A stretch of DNA of 64,000 bases from contig NC_068569.1 in the NCBI RefSeq assembly GCF_025698545.1, positions 23,994,001 to 24,058,000 on the forward strand. The letters run 5' to 3'. The notes beneath the pieces are model-generated. The model ran no database searches and was not told where the DNA came from. It was given only the letters and a program-made list of their open reading frames with translations. The position numbers and the translations under genes are program-made. This DNA is from Gossypium raimondii (lineage: Eukaryota; Streptophyta; Magnoliopsida; Malvales; Malvaceae). This document shows, one piece after another, positions 10,430-21,701 of the stretch (within the stretch, counting starts at the first letter, position 1; each line of letters starts with the position of its first letter).

Positions 10430-11466
10430 ACAATTGCTATATATATAATTGAACACGAACAAATTTTTAATAAAAAAAACTATTTCTTGAAAATACTAAT
10501 AAAAAGTATAATTTAGATAAAAATAGAATTTAGGAAAAAAATAAGAGACTATTTGAGAGATTTTTTAGAATTAATTGAGAATTTTTAGAGATTTAGGAGA
10601 GAATTGTGATAAATGTGTGGGGGTTTATACTCTCTTTTTTTTTTTACAGTTAGGGGGCCAACGACTATTTTAAATAACTGTCGGAACACAAGTAAAAGCG
10701 CGCTTATGTGAAAACACTTTACTAAAGCACGTTGACATGAGAGCTTTTTACATGTCAAAGGGGTAAAAAAAGCTGAGCTAGACGTGCTTTTTTAGTTTTC
10801 CCCTAGAAACGACTCTAGCTCAGTACATTTTAATAAAATCAAGCCATTCCAATAAATATTATTTTTAAAAATGGATCTTTTCTGGTAAATTAGTGTAAGA
10901 ATACATATATTAAATTCACATATAAAATGAGATAGCAGAATTTGACCCGTGAAAGGTGTAGGTTCTCTAAAAATGGTTCTAATTAACAAAAAAGGAAATT
11001 ACAGAAAGCATCGTTTTCGCTTTTCACGACCCCTCCATGTGAGCATTCAAAGTTGAAAGAAGTGTAACTATATTGAGAGTGATTCAGTCAATTCACCACA
11101 CCAAACCAAATCATTTTGTGGTCCACCTTTCCTTATGTTTCAAGCCGAATTTTGATCCACGTTTCCCTTTTCTTTTTAATGTAAATTTTAAACTGATTTA
11201 CTTCGATTGAAATGTTTATTTTAATAATAAAATTAACTTATATTAATTTATTTTTTAATTTTTTTATTTTAAAAATAAGATTCTTATTAATTTTATTGAT
11301 TTGTTTTGGAGTGTTGCTTACCAGCTTCATTCCAACGAAGGTTAACATATTCCTTATAAATTTTGCTTCTTTATATATTTTGAATAATTGGTGTTTCGTT
11401 TATTGTTATGACTATTATTAAATTTTATTCGTTTTAATATAATCATGCTTTTTCGTTTATCACGAT
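10430..11466. other. Gene-free stretch above the pseudogene
   Basis: AT-rich. It probably includes the former promoter side of the plant-mobile-domain relic; the 10620-10800 part is less AT-rich and may be an eroded element end. I found no matching opposite end. Confidence 0.4.
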
Positions 11467-12011
11467 TAGACCTGTTAATGGGTCGAATTATTCGCTCAAG
11501 TCTAAAGATCTGTTCAAAATATGAGAGAGTTTGAATAAAAATATTAGGCTTGAAAATGGGTTTGAGCAAAAAAATTAAGCTTGCTTAAAATATGGGTTGA
11601 GCTCAGACTTGAACATTAGTGCTCGAGCTCGGTCTATTTTTAAGTTTATAATATTTTATATTATGTTATTTTTATATATTATATAATTTAGAACACACTA
11701 AAAAATAAGCTTATACTAAATATATAATACTACTCTACTGTAAACATTAAAATAATGTTAAAATAACAATATAAAAAATTTCAATAAATAAAAAAAATAA
11801 AAAAATTTATTAAATATTAATATAATATAATATTTTAAAAAAATTTAAAAATAATATGAACGGACCTAAAATAGATTTGGGTTAGTTTTTTACAAACATA
11901 AACAGATTTGGACAAAAATTTAAGTCCATATTTTGAGCCGAACCAAACTTGAACAAAAATAAAATATATTAATATCATTCTTATGTCTGACCCGGCCCAT
12001 AAACTACACTA
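11467..12011. mobile_element. Eroded hAT-like MITE
   Basis: The left end TAGACCTGTTAATGGGTCG pairs loosely with the right end, whose complement reads TAGTGTAGTTTATGGGCCGG. Flanks ATCACGAT (11459-11466) and ATCACTGC (12012-12019) share their first five bases, consistent with a decayed 8-bp duplication. The interior is AT-rich and non-coding. Older than the element at 6970-7366. Confidence 0.5.
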
Positions 12012-12297
12012 ATCACTGCTAGTCAAATTGTAGCATTTTTTTTCCTTGAAAAATTTTAAGTGAAACCTTCAATTTTTCTGGTATTTGAGGTAGTTTTATG
12101 ATAGCTAGCTTACGAGGTGTGACATTAACTCAATTAGAATAAAGGTTGCATTTAAAATTTCCTTTACTTAGGTTGCGATGTTATTTATTCGATGCCATCT
12201 TTTTAGTACGGATGTTGAGTCTAATTATTTTTCATTTTAAAATAATTAATTTATTTCAATATATGGTATTATTTTAAAATTTTATTGTTTAAAAAAC

Positions 12298-12691
12298 ATA
12301 ATAATTTATTTGTCTTTTATTTAAAAATAATTAGCTCTCCATTTAAATTTTCCTCTATTAGCCTTTAAATTTATATTATTTGTCAAATCATTTTAAAATC
12401 GATGGAAAAATTAACGCTTGTTAATTTTGTTGGCTTGACATTGCATACACATGAATTGCCATGTAAGCAATTAATTATATTTTAAAATTTTAAAAGTTAT
12501 TAAAATTATTTTTTAAAATTAATTAATTGCTAATGTGGCATACACTTGGATGCCATGTCAGTGAATTTTTCCTTCCACTTTTAAGTGATTTGACCAGCAA
12601 TACAAATTCAATAGATAAAAGAGGTGAAAAAATAAATGGACGGTTAAGATAACTTTTTTTATAAAGTTGGAGAGCAAAATAAGTCATTATG
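12298..12691. mobile_element. Family B MITE, copy 1
   Basis: The two halves are inverted repeats: CATAATAATTTATTT on the left and AAATAAGTCATTATG on the right, followed inward by TTTGTCAAATCATTTTAAAA and its complement. The centre has GTTAA words and a pair of near-inverted 'atgccatgt' segments. Copies lie at 30862-31330, 38428-38812 and 43325-43785. Confidence 0.6.
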
Positions 12692-12753
12692 CATTTTAAA
12701 AAATAAAAACTTTATAAATGTTTATTTAGCGATATAATGAACAATAAAAGACA

Positions 12754-13866
12754 AGGTAAAACATTAAAATAGTCATTTTTTAAAACATTAAAATAGTCAT
12801 TTTTGTTTGTCTCAAGTTACATTTTAGTCACTTATGTTTAAAATGTTATGTTTTAATCACTTACGTTATCATTTTGTTACAAAATGGTTATTCTGCCGTT
12901 TAGATCTGTTACCTCCCAAACGACAGCCCGACCTAATAGTTAAAATGAGTTTTAAATGTCAATATGGAGTCCAACTGGGATGAGAAAATTTAATTTTTTT
13001 CATGAAAATATAATACAAAATTTTGCCCTAAAACCTAAATTTCTCCAATTTAAAAAGAAGTTAACAATTGAGTTTTTTTTTTTTTGTTACCATCAGAGAA
13101 GAGAAGAAAAAAGCATAACAATAAAGAAGAAAAAGAAGAAGAAATGGACACACCAACCTCAATACATGTTTGCTATTGTGGTTGCCGACAATACACAAAT
13201 AAACAAAGATGAAGCATGTCCTTTTTGTATGCCACACATATAGAAAAAGATGAAAAGATGGACCACATTTTTGTGAAAAAACACCATAATATTTGAACCT
13301 AAAATTTAGGTAAAGAACAAAAAAATCCATTACTTATTGTAATCCATGCCTGGACCATCCATTAAATCGACTCTTTGTTCTTCCATTTTAAATAAAAAAT
13401 CTAACCGATTGATGGAGCACTCATTTTGATTTCTACTATTTCGATTCAACAAAGATGATTATAAAAATTTGACTTTTTTTTTGTCAAAATGGAAATGAAA
13501 ACTAAAAGAAAAAAAAAACAAGGGTTCTTTTTTTTTTTTTCAATTCAAAGATTAATATGATGCATTGGTTTTGATTATTTTGGGAAATCAAATTAACATT
13601 TTTCTTTAATTAATTTAAAAATTCAATTAATTAATTTTATTTAATTAAAAATTAATTAATTTACTTTGTTGGATATCCATGCTGGCATTTAAAACCCATT
13701 TTAACTGCCACGTCGATTTATCGTTTGGGAGGTAACAAATCTTAACAGCAGAGTAACTATTTCATAACAAAACAATAACATAATTGACTAAAACGTAACA
13801 TTTCAAACATAAGTGACTAAAATGTAACCTGATGTAAATAAAATTATCTATTTTAATAATTTACCC
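12754..13866. mobile_element. MULE-type element, family A copy 2 (longest), perfect 9-bp target duplication
   Basis: Terminal inverted repeats of about 190 bp: AGGTAAAACATTAAAATAG on the left, CTATTTTAATAATTTACCC on the right, continuing through the GTTACCTCCCAAACGA / TCGTTTGGGAGGTAAC pair. The flanking 9-mer TAAAAGACA is identical on both sides (12745-12753, 13867-13875). The left end has a local duplication of about 25 bp. The 0.7 kb interior has A/T runs and no gene I recognise. Confidence 0.85.
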
Positions 13867-13875
13867 TAAAAGACA

Positions 13876-15059
13876 TTTTTGCTGATTCAAAAGTTTCTCA
13901 AAATTAAAACTTTCATATGGATTATAGATATTTCAAATTTCTTTAAATTTAATTTTAGTTTTATTATAATATTACTAAATATGTATACTATTATTTAAGA
14001 CCCTAACTGAGATGGTCTTGTTAGCCAATCAAACATTAACTCAATTAGAGAAATTACAAGAATGACATTCTCTAATTAAAATAAGTTATATTATTCAATA
14101 ATATTTTAATCCTTTTATTTAAAAAACCAATAAAAATGTTTACATGTATGAATTTGAATTCCTGCTATTTACATTAGTAAACAAAATTTACTTTATCATT
14201 GAACTAAAATTTCATCTTAATATAATATTTACATTTTAATTGTATTATCTATTGATAATGTTCTTGATTGAGTTGGTGCCACAAATCAACTTGACACTAA
14301 TTTAAGATTGATAACAACACCATGAGAAACAATTGTAGTTCATTTGATGTTCTTATTACGATGTATTTACATGTTTTAATTTTATTTTACTTACAATTTA
14401 ATCTATTTTTCATTTTAATATTGTATACAATTGGTGTGTTATTATTAATTATTTTCAAAACATACCTTTCGTTATTTATTGTATGTTATTTTAAAACTAA
14501 CAACTATGTTCAAATTATATAATTTCCATACGCATACGCACGTTATAGAATTTTTAGTTATACCAATATTTTTTTTTAAAATTGAACCGGTGGTCGAATT
14601 GGTCAGGCCATTAGTTCATTGATCCGGCCAGTCTAACTAGTTTGATTAAAAATTTATTAAAAATTCACAAGAATTAAAAAAAATGATTCAATCGTCGATT
14701 CAACCAATTTAAAGTCACTCTCTAAACCGATACCCTAATCAGTTCTTGATCGAATCGACTGATCTGTTTCAAACAATACTGAATTTTATACTATAAAATT
14801 TATAATTTATTAGTAAATCTATGGGTTTAAAGCTAATTAATTATGAAATTAAAGTTTTAACATAATTTTTTTGCTTAACTTTTCTAAATCTTATAATTTT
14901 ATCTAGCCTTCATTCCAAAATTTCCAACTACACCCCCGAAATAAACTTCCTTCCCTTTCACTTGGATGGATGATGCAATTAACAATTAAATTAATTATTA
15001 TAAAAATGTAAATTTCTTAAATTTTTTTATTGGAATTAAGAGAATATAGTAATAATTAA
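13876..15059. other. Gene-free AT-rich stretch with one degenerate dispersed repeat
   Basis: Most is AT-rich with no recognisable gene. At about 14583-14780 there is a less AT-rich segment with CCGGT and TCGATT words (GAACCGGTGGTCGAATTGG) resembling a segment at 36650-36880, so this is a dispersed repeat of unknown class. Confidence 0.45.
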
Positions 15060-15187
15060 TCATTTTATCATATTGCGAGTGATTTTTAAAGAGGTAAATA
15101 ACTCACTACAAAATATACTCTACTCCTATAACCGAGAAATGAATTTCTAATTATATAATTAAAAGACAAATAAACAACCATCATATC
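15060..15187 (+). repeat. Direct repeat copy 1, left part, interrupted by the solo LTR
   Basis: Shares blocks such as TTTTTAAAGAGGTAAA-AACTCAC-ACAAAAT-TACTCTA and CTA-TATATAATTAAA with 18540-18650. Its continuation is found past the solo LTR at 17542-17800. The LTR therefore inserted into this repeat copy. Confidence 0.65.
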
Positions 15188-15192
15188 ACACT

Positions 15193-17536
15193 TGTAGCGA
15201 CCTAAAAATTTTGCGATGGGCGCTAATCGAATTGATTGTCGAAAATTTGAAAATGGAGTTTCGATTTTATTTGAAAAAGGGAGTCATCACTGATCTTTTT
15301 CTAGGTGTGATCGGACACCTTCAAAACTCTCTTTTTAGAAGAAAATTTATTTTTAAACTTTTCTAAAAAAGAGGCAATTTTAGGTCTACGTTGAAATCCA
15401 GAGAAAATTAGGGTTCGGGAGTCGGTTACGCGCGAGGAAAGTTTTAGCACCCTCGCGACGCCCCAAATTGGTATCTCGTTAAACGCGTGTTGTCTTAATT
15501 TTCAAAAATACAAGTTCAATTTAATAGTTAATCGTGATCCGATCAAAATACTAGAAATTTTTTTTTTAACACGAAGATTTTTGAAACAATTTTTTTAAAA
15601 AAAAACACGAAAAATTTTTAAGAACACGAGAATTTTAGAGACACGAAAATTCTTAAAAAAACACGAAAATTTTGAAAATATAGAAGTTTTTAAAACATGG
15701 GAATTTCTGAAAACACGAGAATTTTTTAAATACCGGAATTTTTGAAAACATGAGGATTTTTGAAAACACGAAGATTTTTGAAAGCACGGAAATTTTTGAA
15801 AATACGAAAGTTTTTAAAACATTGGAATTTTGAAAACACGAGGATTTTGAAAAATGGATTTTTATTTTTTATTTTTTAAAACACGAATATTTTTGAAATA
15901 TGATTTTTTTAAAAAACAAGAAAATTTTTGAAACACGAGAATTTTTTGAAAACACGAAAATTTTTGAAACATGAGAAATTTTTTTGAAAACTCGCTTTTT
16001 TTTTAAACTCGAAATTTTTGAAACACGACAATTTTTTTAAAATTGTACCATATTTAACACGAATCGACGATATTTACCCCGACATGGCAATGAAATCGAC
16101 GAATTAGTGTCAAACGATTCAAATTAATATTTAATTTTGATTCTATTAAAACACGAGAAACCCCTTTTTTTAATAAAAAAACGAGAATTTTTGAAAATTT
16201 TCCATTTTTAGGACGTCCCGTATTTAACACGAGCTATCGATATTCACCCAACATACCGATGAAATCAACGGCTTGATGTTAAATCGGTTTGTTGCCTTAT
16301 GCATTAAAATAATTTTTATTTATTATTTATTTTAAACATGAAAATACAATTAACATAATAATATTTTAACAAAAATTATTTTTAAAATGCTAATTTAATT
16401 AAAATATACAAAATTAAAATGGATTTAAAGAAATTACCAAAAGCCCAATGTTATGGGCTTGAATTTTGGGCCTTTCCCTTTTTTTCCTTCTTTTTCTTTT
16501 TTCTCTTTTTTTTTGTTGGGCTGGCCTGTTGAACTTGGGCTTGCTGGGCTGCTGGGGGGACTGGGCCTGCTGGGCTGCTACCGAATCTGGGCCTGCTGGC
16601 TGGTCTGCTGGGTGCAAATCTGGACTGCTGGAGAAATGGGCCTGCTATTGGCCTGCTGTTGGGGCTGTTGGGCTTTGGGCTGCTTCTTTTTTTTTGCTGC
16701 TTTTCCTTTTTTTTTCTGCTTTGTTTTTTTTTGGGCTGCTTTGGGCTTGACTAATGGGCTCGCTGGGTCGGTCGCCGGATTGGGTCGTGTCAGATCCGGG
16801 TCGGGTCGGTTTGACCCGACTGTTATTTTTTTTTGTTTCCCTCTTCTTTCTTTGTTTCTTCTCTTTTTCTTTCTTTCTTTCTTTTCCGATCAGCCCTCCT
16901 CTTCCTCTGCTTTTTTGCCGACGGTGACCTGCTGCCCAGCGACGGCCGGCGGTGGCGCACACGGTGGTCTCCTCTTCCCTTCTTTTCTTCTTTTTTCTCT
17001 TTTATTTTTGTTTGTTGCTTGCTTCTTGCTCTTTTTATTTTTGCTTCTTGGTTGTTGTTTGCTTTGCTAGGTGTCGGCGATGGGGGTGCTGCGGCGGTGG
17101 GCATGGTGGCGCTGGTGCTATGGCCGACGGTGTGCTGTTATTATTATTTTTTTTTTCTCTCTCAAAAATTTTTGCTTTTTCTTTTCTTGCTTTGCTTCCC
17201 CCCCTTTTCTTTTTTGCTTTGGGGGTTTAAAACCCCTTTTAAACTGATTTTTCTTCTCTTTTTTTGCAGGTTGTAGGTTGCTAGGGAGCGGTAGGCCGGC
17301 CGCCGCCGTTGCAGGCGCAAGTTGGGCTGATTGCTGCCAGAGGGACCAAATCGTAAATGTAGCAAAAGTTTTGGGGCAAAAGTGTAATTTTGAAAAAGTT
17401 TAGAGATTGAAATGTAATTTTGAGAAAGTTTAGGGGTCAAAAGGTAATTTTAGAAAAGATTAGGGGTCAAAAAAATTAAAAAAATTCCTTTTTTTTTAAA
17501 CACGAAATTAATCCCTGACAAAATTCAGTGATTACA
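15193..17536. mobile_element. Probable solo LTR of about 2.3 kb
   Basis: Starts TGTAGCGACC, ends GTGATTACA, and is flanked on both sides by ACACT (15188-15192, 17537-17541). TG...CA ends with a 5-bp duplication are the mark of an LTR-retrotransposon. The two ends do not repeat one another and there is no gag, pol or primer-binding structure inside, so a solo LTR is the best reading. It contains a degenerate short tandem array, a C/T-rich and GC-rich stretch at about 16450-17290 whose long open frames are low complexity, and repeated 'aggggtcaaa' phrases near 17340-17470. The lineage is uncertain. Confidence 0.7.
15569..16035 (+). repeat. Degenerate tandem array inside the solo LTR
   Basis: About twenty diverged units around the phrase ACACGAAAATTTTTGAAA, spaced roughly 18-25 bp, with variants such as ACACGAGAATTTT and ACATGAGAAATTT. 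Non-coding. Confidence 0.75.
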
Positions 17537-17541
17537 ACACT

Positions 17542-17800
17542 TTACGGTTGAAAAGTTCGACATCATACATTAATATTTAATCCTTCGATTTTGACATTTC
17601 AACTAAACTTTTAATAAATATGTTTAGTTTTATATAGATCAATTTCACTCAATTTGATATAATCTAATATTCATAAATTTAAAATAATATATTATCTTTT
17701 CATATTATTCATTTAAATGTTACGAAATTAGAAGAAAAGGGTGTTTCTTCACAATCATCTATTAAAAAGACGCTGCTCATACTCACATATTTTTCACATA
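17542..17800 (+). repeat. Direct repeat copy 1, right part
   Basis: Shares TAATCCTTCGATTTTGACAT, TTTCAACTAAA-TTTTAATAAAT and GATATAATCTAATATTCATA with 18653-18795, and then CTGCTCAT-CTCACATAT. Together with 15060-15187 it rebuilds one copy; the other copy is at 18540-18830. Confidence 0.75.
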
Positions 17801-18008
17801 TATATTTCAACTCTGTTAAAATATGACAATATATAATTCAACTTCGAAATTTGGTTGTACACTTATTTGATGATACACTTCCAAATACAATATCCTCATT
17901 TGATGGTTATGTACCCAAATACTCCCATTTGAAGATGATCTTAATGATATTTTTCCCATCCAGTTACAATACCACAACCAAATAGCTTCTATATATATAA
18001 ACTTAGGA

Positions 18009-18440
18009 GGGTGTCGGCCATCAGTGTCCCAACACCCAGAATATATTTTTTTTCAAATCAGGTACAAGGGTGTCAGCCATCAGTGTCCCAGCACTAGAAT
18101 TTTTTTCGGTACTTGAAAAAAGTGATGTCGGCCATATAGTACCCCAACCCAAATTTTTTTATCTGATAAAGTGAGTGTCGACCATCAATGTGCCAGCACC
18201 CAAAAAATATTATATTTTAATATTATAAAGTGGTGCTGGCCAATTATCCCCCAACCAAAATTTTTTCAAATACTGGTATAAATGAATACTAGTGTGCTAT
18301 TGTATGAAAAAGAATATATCCAAGTGCTGGCCATTAAGTCCCCCAACTCCAAATATTAATTTTTTTTAAGTCTGACAAAATCATCAGGCAATGATTAGGT
18401 CAAAAATCATGATGGTGCTAACCATTAAATCTCCTAACCC
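18009..18440 (+). repeat. Array of about seven degenerate units with hairpin potential
   Basis: Units of about 27 nt begin near 18009, 18068, 18123, 18171, 18231, 18323 and 18411. The best is GGTGTCGGCCATCAGTGTCC followed by CAACACC. Each unit opens GGTG/GTG and closes CACC/AACC, so it can pair end to end around a GGCCATCA-type loop. Units are separated by AT-rich spacers with runs of T or A. The array lies between the two direct repeat copies. Non-coding in every frame examined. Confidence 0.65.
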
Positions 18441-18539
18441 TATTTTACTGTACATTTCAAATCATTTGATTGATTGTTTTTTAACCTAAATCATTTTTCT
18501 AATTAATTATTTTAGGTCATTTTAATAAAATAATCATAT

Positions 18540-18830
18540 TTTTTAAAGAGATAAACAACTCACCACAAAATTTACTCTATCCAGATCGAAAAGCGAATAC
18601 CTAACTATATAATTAAAGGGTAGATAAATGAACGTCTCAGCACATTTTGTCACACATTAACATATAATCCTTCGATTTTGACATTTCAACTAAAATTTTA
18701 ATAAATATATAGTTTTATATAGTTAAATTTCACCCGCTTTGATATAATCTAATATTCATAATTTCACAATTTTATATAATATATTATCTTTTCACAATTT
18801 CACAATTTACCTGCTCATCCTCACATATAT
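18540..18830 (+). repeat. Direct repeat copy 2, uninterrupted
   Basis: Uninterrupted counterpart of 15060-15187 plus 17542-17800. It ends about 25 bp before the candidate TATA box of the methyltransferase gene, so part of that promoter region may derive from a repeat. Confidence 0.65.
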
Positions 18831-18856
18831 CTCAGTATGTTCAAAAACAATCTCAG

Positions 18857-18865
18857 TATATATAA
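18857..18865 (+). promoter_or_regulatory. Candidate TATA box of the methyltransferase gene
   Basis: TATATATAA, about 155 bp upstream of the ATG at 19020. A start site near 18890-18895 would leave a 5' UTR of about 125 nt that includes a short GA run just before the ATG. Confidence 0.5.
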
Positions 18866-19019
18866 GCCATGTATGTATGTAGAAGTTTCAGGGTCTTGTT
18901 AAGTCCACGTCGCCTTTTGGGTCTCTCCGTCGTCTTTTCTACATACGGCCTACCTCCATTTTCTTCCCACAAACCAGAAATTCCTCTTCAATTATTACAG
19001 TCAAAGAGAGAGAGAAACC

Positions 19020-21430
19020 ATGAATTCAGTTATTACCGGTAATTTCAGACCCCCGTTTTTCCCGAGTCAACTCAGTAAAAACTCGGCACGATTCTTGTTC
19101 AGACCCTTCACCACACTCGTCTTCACAAGAAGTTTAACCGCTAAAGTTCGTGCCTTCGTTGAAACCAAGCCAACGGTATGCAATAGCAAAACCCGAAGAA
19201 AAGGGGTTAATTTTGATGCCAAAGTTATTTGTCTTGTTGCTTATAGCATTACTTTACTCTTTGTTAGGCACCGATTGCGGTGGAGAAAGAGGAGAGCGGC
19301 GGCGGCGGCGGCAGCTGTGGTTTAGCTTGTCCCATTTGTTATAACCCATTAACGGTGATTAGTGATTCCCCTATATACGTGTGAGTTGCTGTTATTATTC
19401 CCCCCCCCCCCAAAATGAATTTCAAATTGGGTTTGAATTAGTTTTGGATTTGGAATGGAACAGGGGATCAACAGTTGGGTCTAATTTGCAATGTAATACA
19501 TGCAAAAAGACTTACTCTGGTACCCAAACGCATCTTGACCTTGTTGCCTCAAGTGGGTCTAAGCAATACGATGAATCCATGCCGCTAGCCACCGAACTCT
19601 TCAGGTTAAAGTGATGTTTTCATACATGGTTAAGTCTTGATTTAACTGCGATCTTTATATTCAGGTTGAGATGGTTTTAGGTGGGAACTTTAGCTCGGTT
19701 TTTTTGTTATTGCATGTTCTCGTGTTTAATACCAGTCCCGAGTTTGTTAAGTTGTAGGCTTTCTTGATATTCAAGTTGAGCCACCTATTGCCAATTCGGT
19801 TTATGCTGGGAACCTAACATGGTAGTACAGTTCATATTCTGTTTTGTTGTTTACCACAGCCTTATGAACCATTTTCGATGTTGTTGCTGCGTATGGCTGC
19901 AATTGACTAGTACATGTCCTTTGATGTTATGTCCTAAGTTAGTTTTGCTTTTATCTTACTTGTTCGTTGCATATTGGGATTGTTTTCATAACCAGGACTC
20001 CAGTGGTGTCCTTTCTCTACGAGAGAGGCTGGCGTCAAAATTTTGTATTTGGCGGCTTTCCAGGTCCAGAGAAAGAGGTAACATGACAATTTCTACGATT
20101 TTGTTCATCAGGAAGGGACTATGAAGTGGTAACATGACAAAACATCCGTTTCTAATCATCCTACAATTTCAACATAACATGCATGGAATGTTTTTCACTC
20201 TATCCATGCCATTGTTGTTTCATAGTCTTTTCTATTAATATATTGAAGGTGCCGCAGTTGATGTAAGGATTGCCTACTTCCTCCTAAGAGGTATCGTTTG
20301 TTCCAGAGGCAAGTTTTGTCCTTTGAGAAAATCCACCTTGTTAGGGAAAGGGGTGACCATTGCGTTATAAAGCCACAATCCAATCTTTAGGTCGTTGATA
20401 TGGGATCGTATTACCCCTCAATGTGAGTCACTAATTGACTATTGATATACATTGCAGTTTGATATGGCAAAGAATTACCTAAAGCGAGTGCTAGGTGGAA
20501 AGATCGTTGATGCTAGTTGTGGCAGCGGGATGTTCACCAGGCTTTTCGCCAAGAGTGGATTATTTTCGCAGGTTATTGCTTTGGACTACTCAGAAAACAT
20601 GCTGCAACAATGCTATGAGAAGAGGAAAACTTCCCCAAAGAGTATGAGTTTACCTTTAGTTTAAGCTAATCTCATTAGATATGTGAAAGTATGTAATTTT
20701 AAATACTTATGAATGTTACATCCGATTTTTCATTCTCACTTTTTGTTTCAAAGGAAAGTGACCTTGGTCCGAGCTGATATCTCTCGACTTCCTTTTGAGT
20801 CAAGTTCAATCGATGCTGTGCATGCTGGTGCTGCTTTGCACTGTTGGCCTTCACCATCAACCGCTGTAAGCATTTCTTTCAAATGTGATGATTAACTAAT
20901 CATTCTGGGCTTATTGCTCCTAATTACTGGATGCTTACTTGTGGCATAATGTATTGAGCTTTTATATTTTACAGTTCATGTTTTAAGTGATCCTAAAACT
21001 TTTCATCTAGGTAGCTGAAATAAGTCGAGTTCTTCGACCAGGCGGTGTTTTTGTCGCTACCACCTACATAGTTGATGGGCCGTTTACGTTTCTGCCATTT
21101 GTGAATGCTTTCCGACAGGTAAACTATTTCACCTTCGTAATGGCATTGACCACAAGTTTAAATGTTCATCATTCAATGCACAACCGGAATCCAGAATTGG
21201 CCACTTGATTTTGTATCCTAAATCAAATTCGTTGATATCGTTAATGGTATTGAACTCATCGAATTCATTTTCATTGTTGGGTGTAGAATATGATGGGAAT
21301 TGCTGGTAGCTATTTCGCCGTTTCGGAACGAGAACTCGAAGATCTGTGCCGAACTTGTGGACTAGTTGGTTTTACATGCATGAGAAACGGACCGTTTGTG
21401 ATGATATCTGCTAGAAAACGCAGCAGTTAA
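19020..21430 (+). CDS. Plastid-type SAM-dependent methyltransferase, At1g78140-like, 344 residues, eight exons
   Basis: Exons: 19020-19175, 19268-19380, 19464-19604, 19996-20077, 20458-20641, 20759-20865, 21011-21118, 21287-21430 (TAA). All joins keep frame. The first 60 or so residues are Ser/Arg/Phe-rich and poor in acidic residues, like a chloroplast transit peptide, followed by a Gly5 run from a GGC repeat. A zinc-ribbon-like pair follows: CPIC at about 73-76 and CNTC at 100-103. Motif I of class I methyltransferases is DASCGSG at about 182-188, followed by ALDYSENML, VRADISRLPF, DAVHAGAALHCWPSP and ISRVLRPGGVF. The substrate is unknown. The weakest junction is exon 5/6: the only GT-AG pair keeping frame uses A|GTATGAG and GGAAAG|TG, giving PKMTLVRAD. 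Exon 5's donor could also lie a few codons downstream (TATGA|GTTT). The rest is secure. Confidence 0.93.
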
Positions 21431-21701
21431 GCAAATCTCAATGATTTTACAAACTAAACAGTGTATAGTCTACAGAGGGTTTTTTCTTTTGATTCAAGTT
21501 TATGGTTCTGGTGGGCTTTTTATTGTAGATAATGTGCATTATGAAGGATGAGAGATCATTTTTATCTTTAATGTTGGGTTCAAATTAAGATTGCAAATTG
21601 TACAACTTCGACTATTAGATGCAATGAGAGACCCGACCCATGTCCCAACTTGGGTTATTGGGCTCACACCACCCATCGCTGGAAATAAATAATTAAATAT
21701 A

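Noticed and set aside
16453..17070. Open frame of 205 codons, and several overlapping ones on both strands at 16.4-17.4 kb
   Set aside because: They arise from C/T-rich, low-complexity DNA inside the solo LTR. The products are runs of Phe/Leu or Lys/Arg with no family sequence, and frames are open on both strands at once.
15193..17536. An endogenous pararetrovirus or full-length retroelement
   Set aside because: No movement protein, coat, protease, reverse transcriptase or integrase coding sequence could be seen in any frame; a solo LTR fits better.
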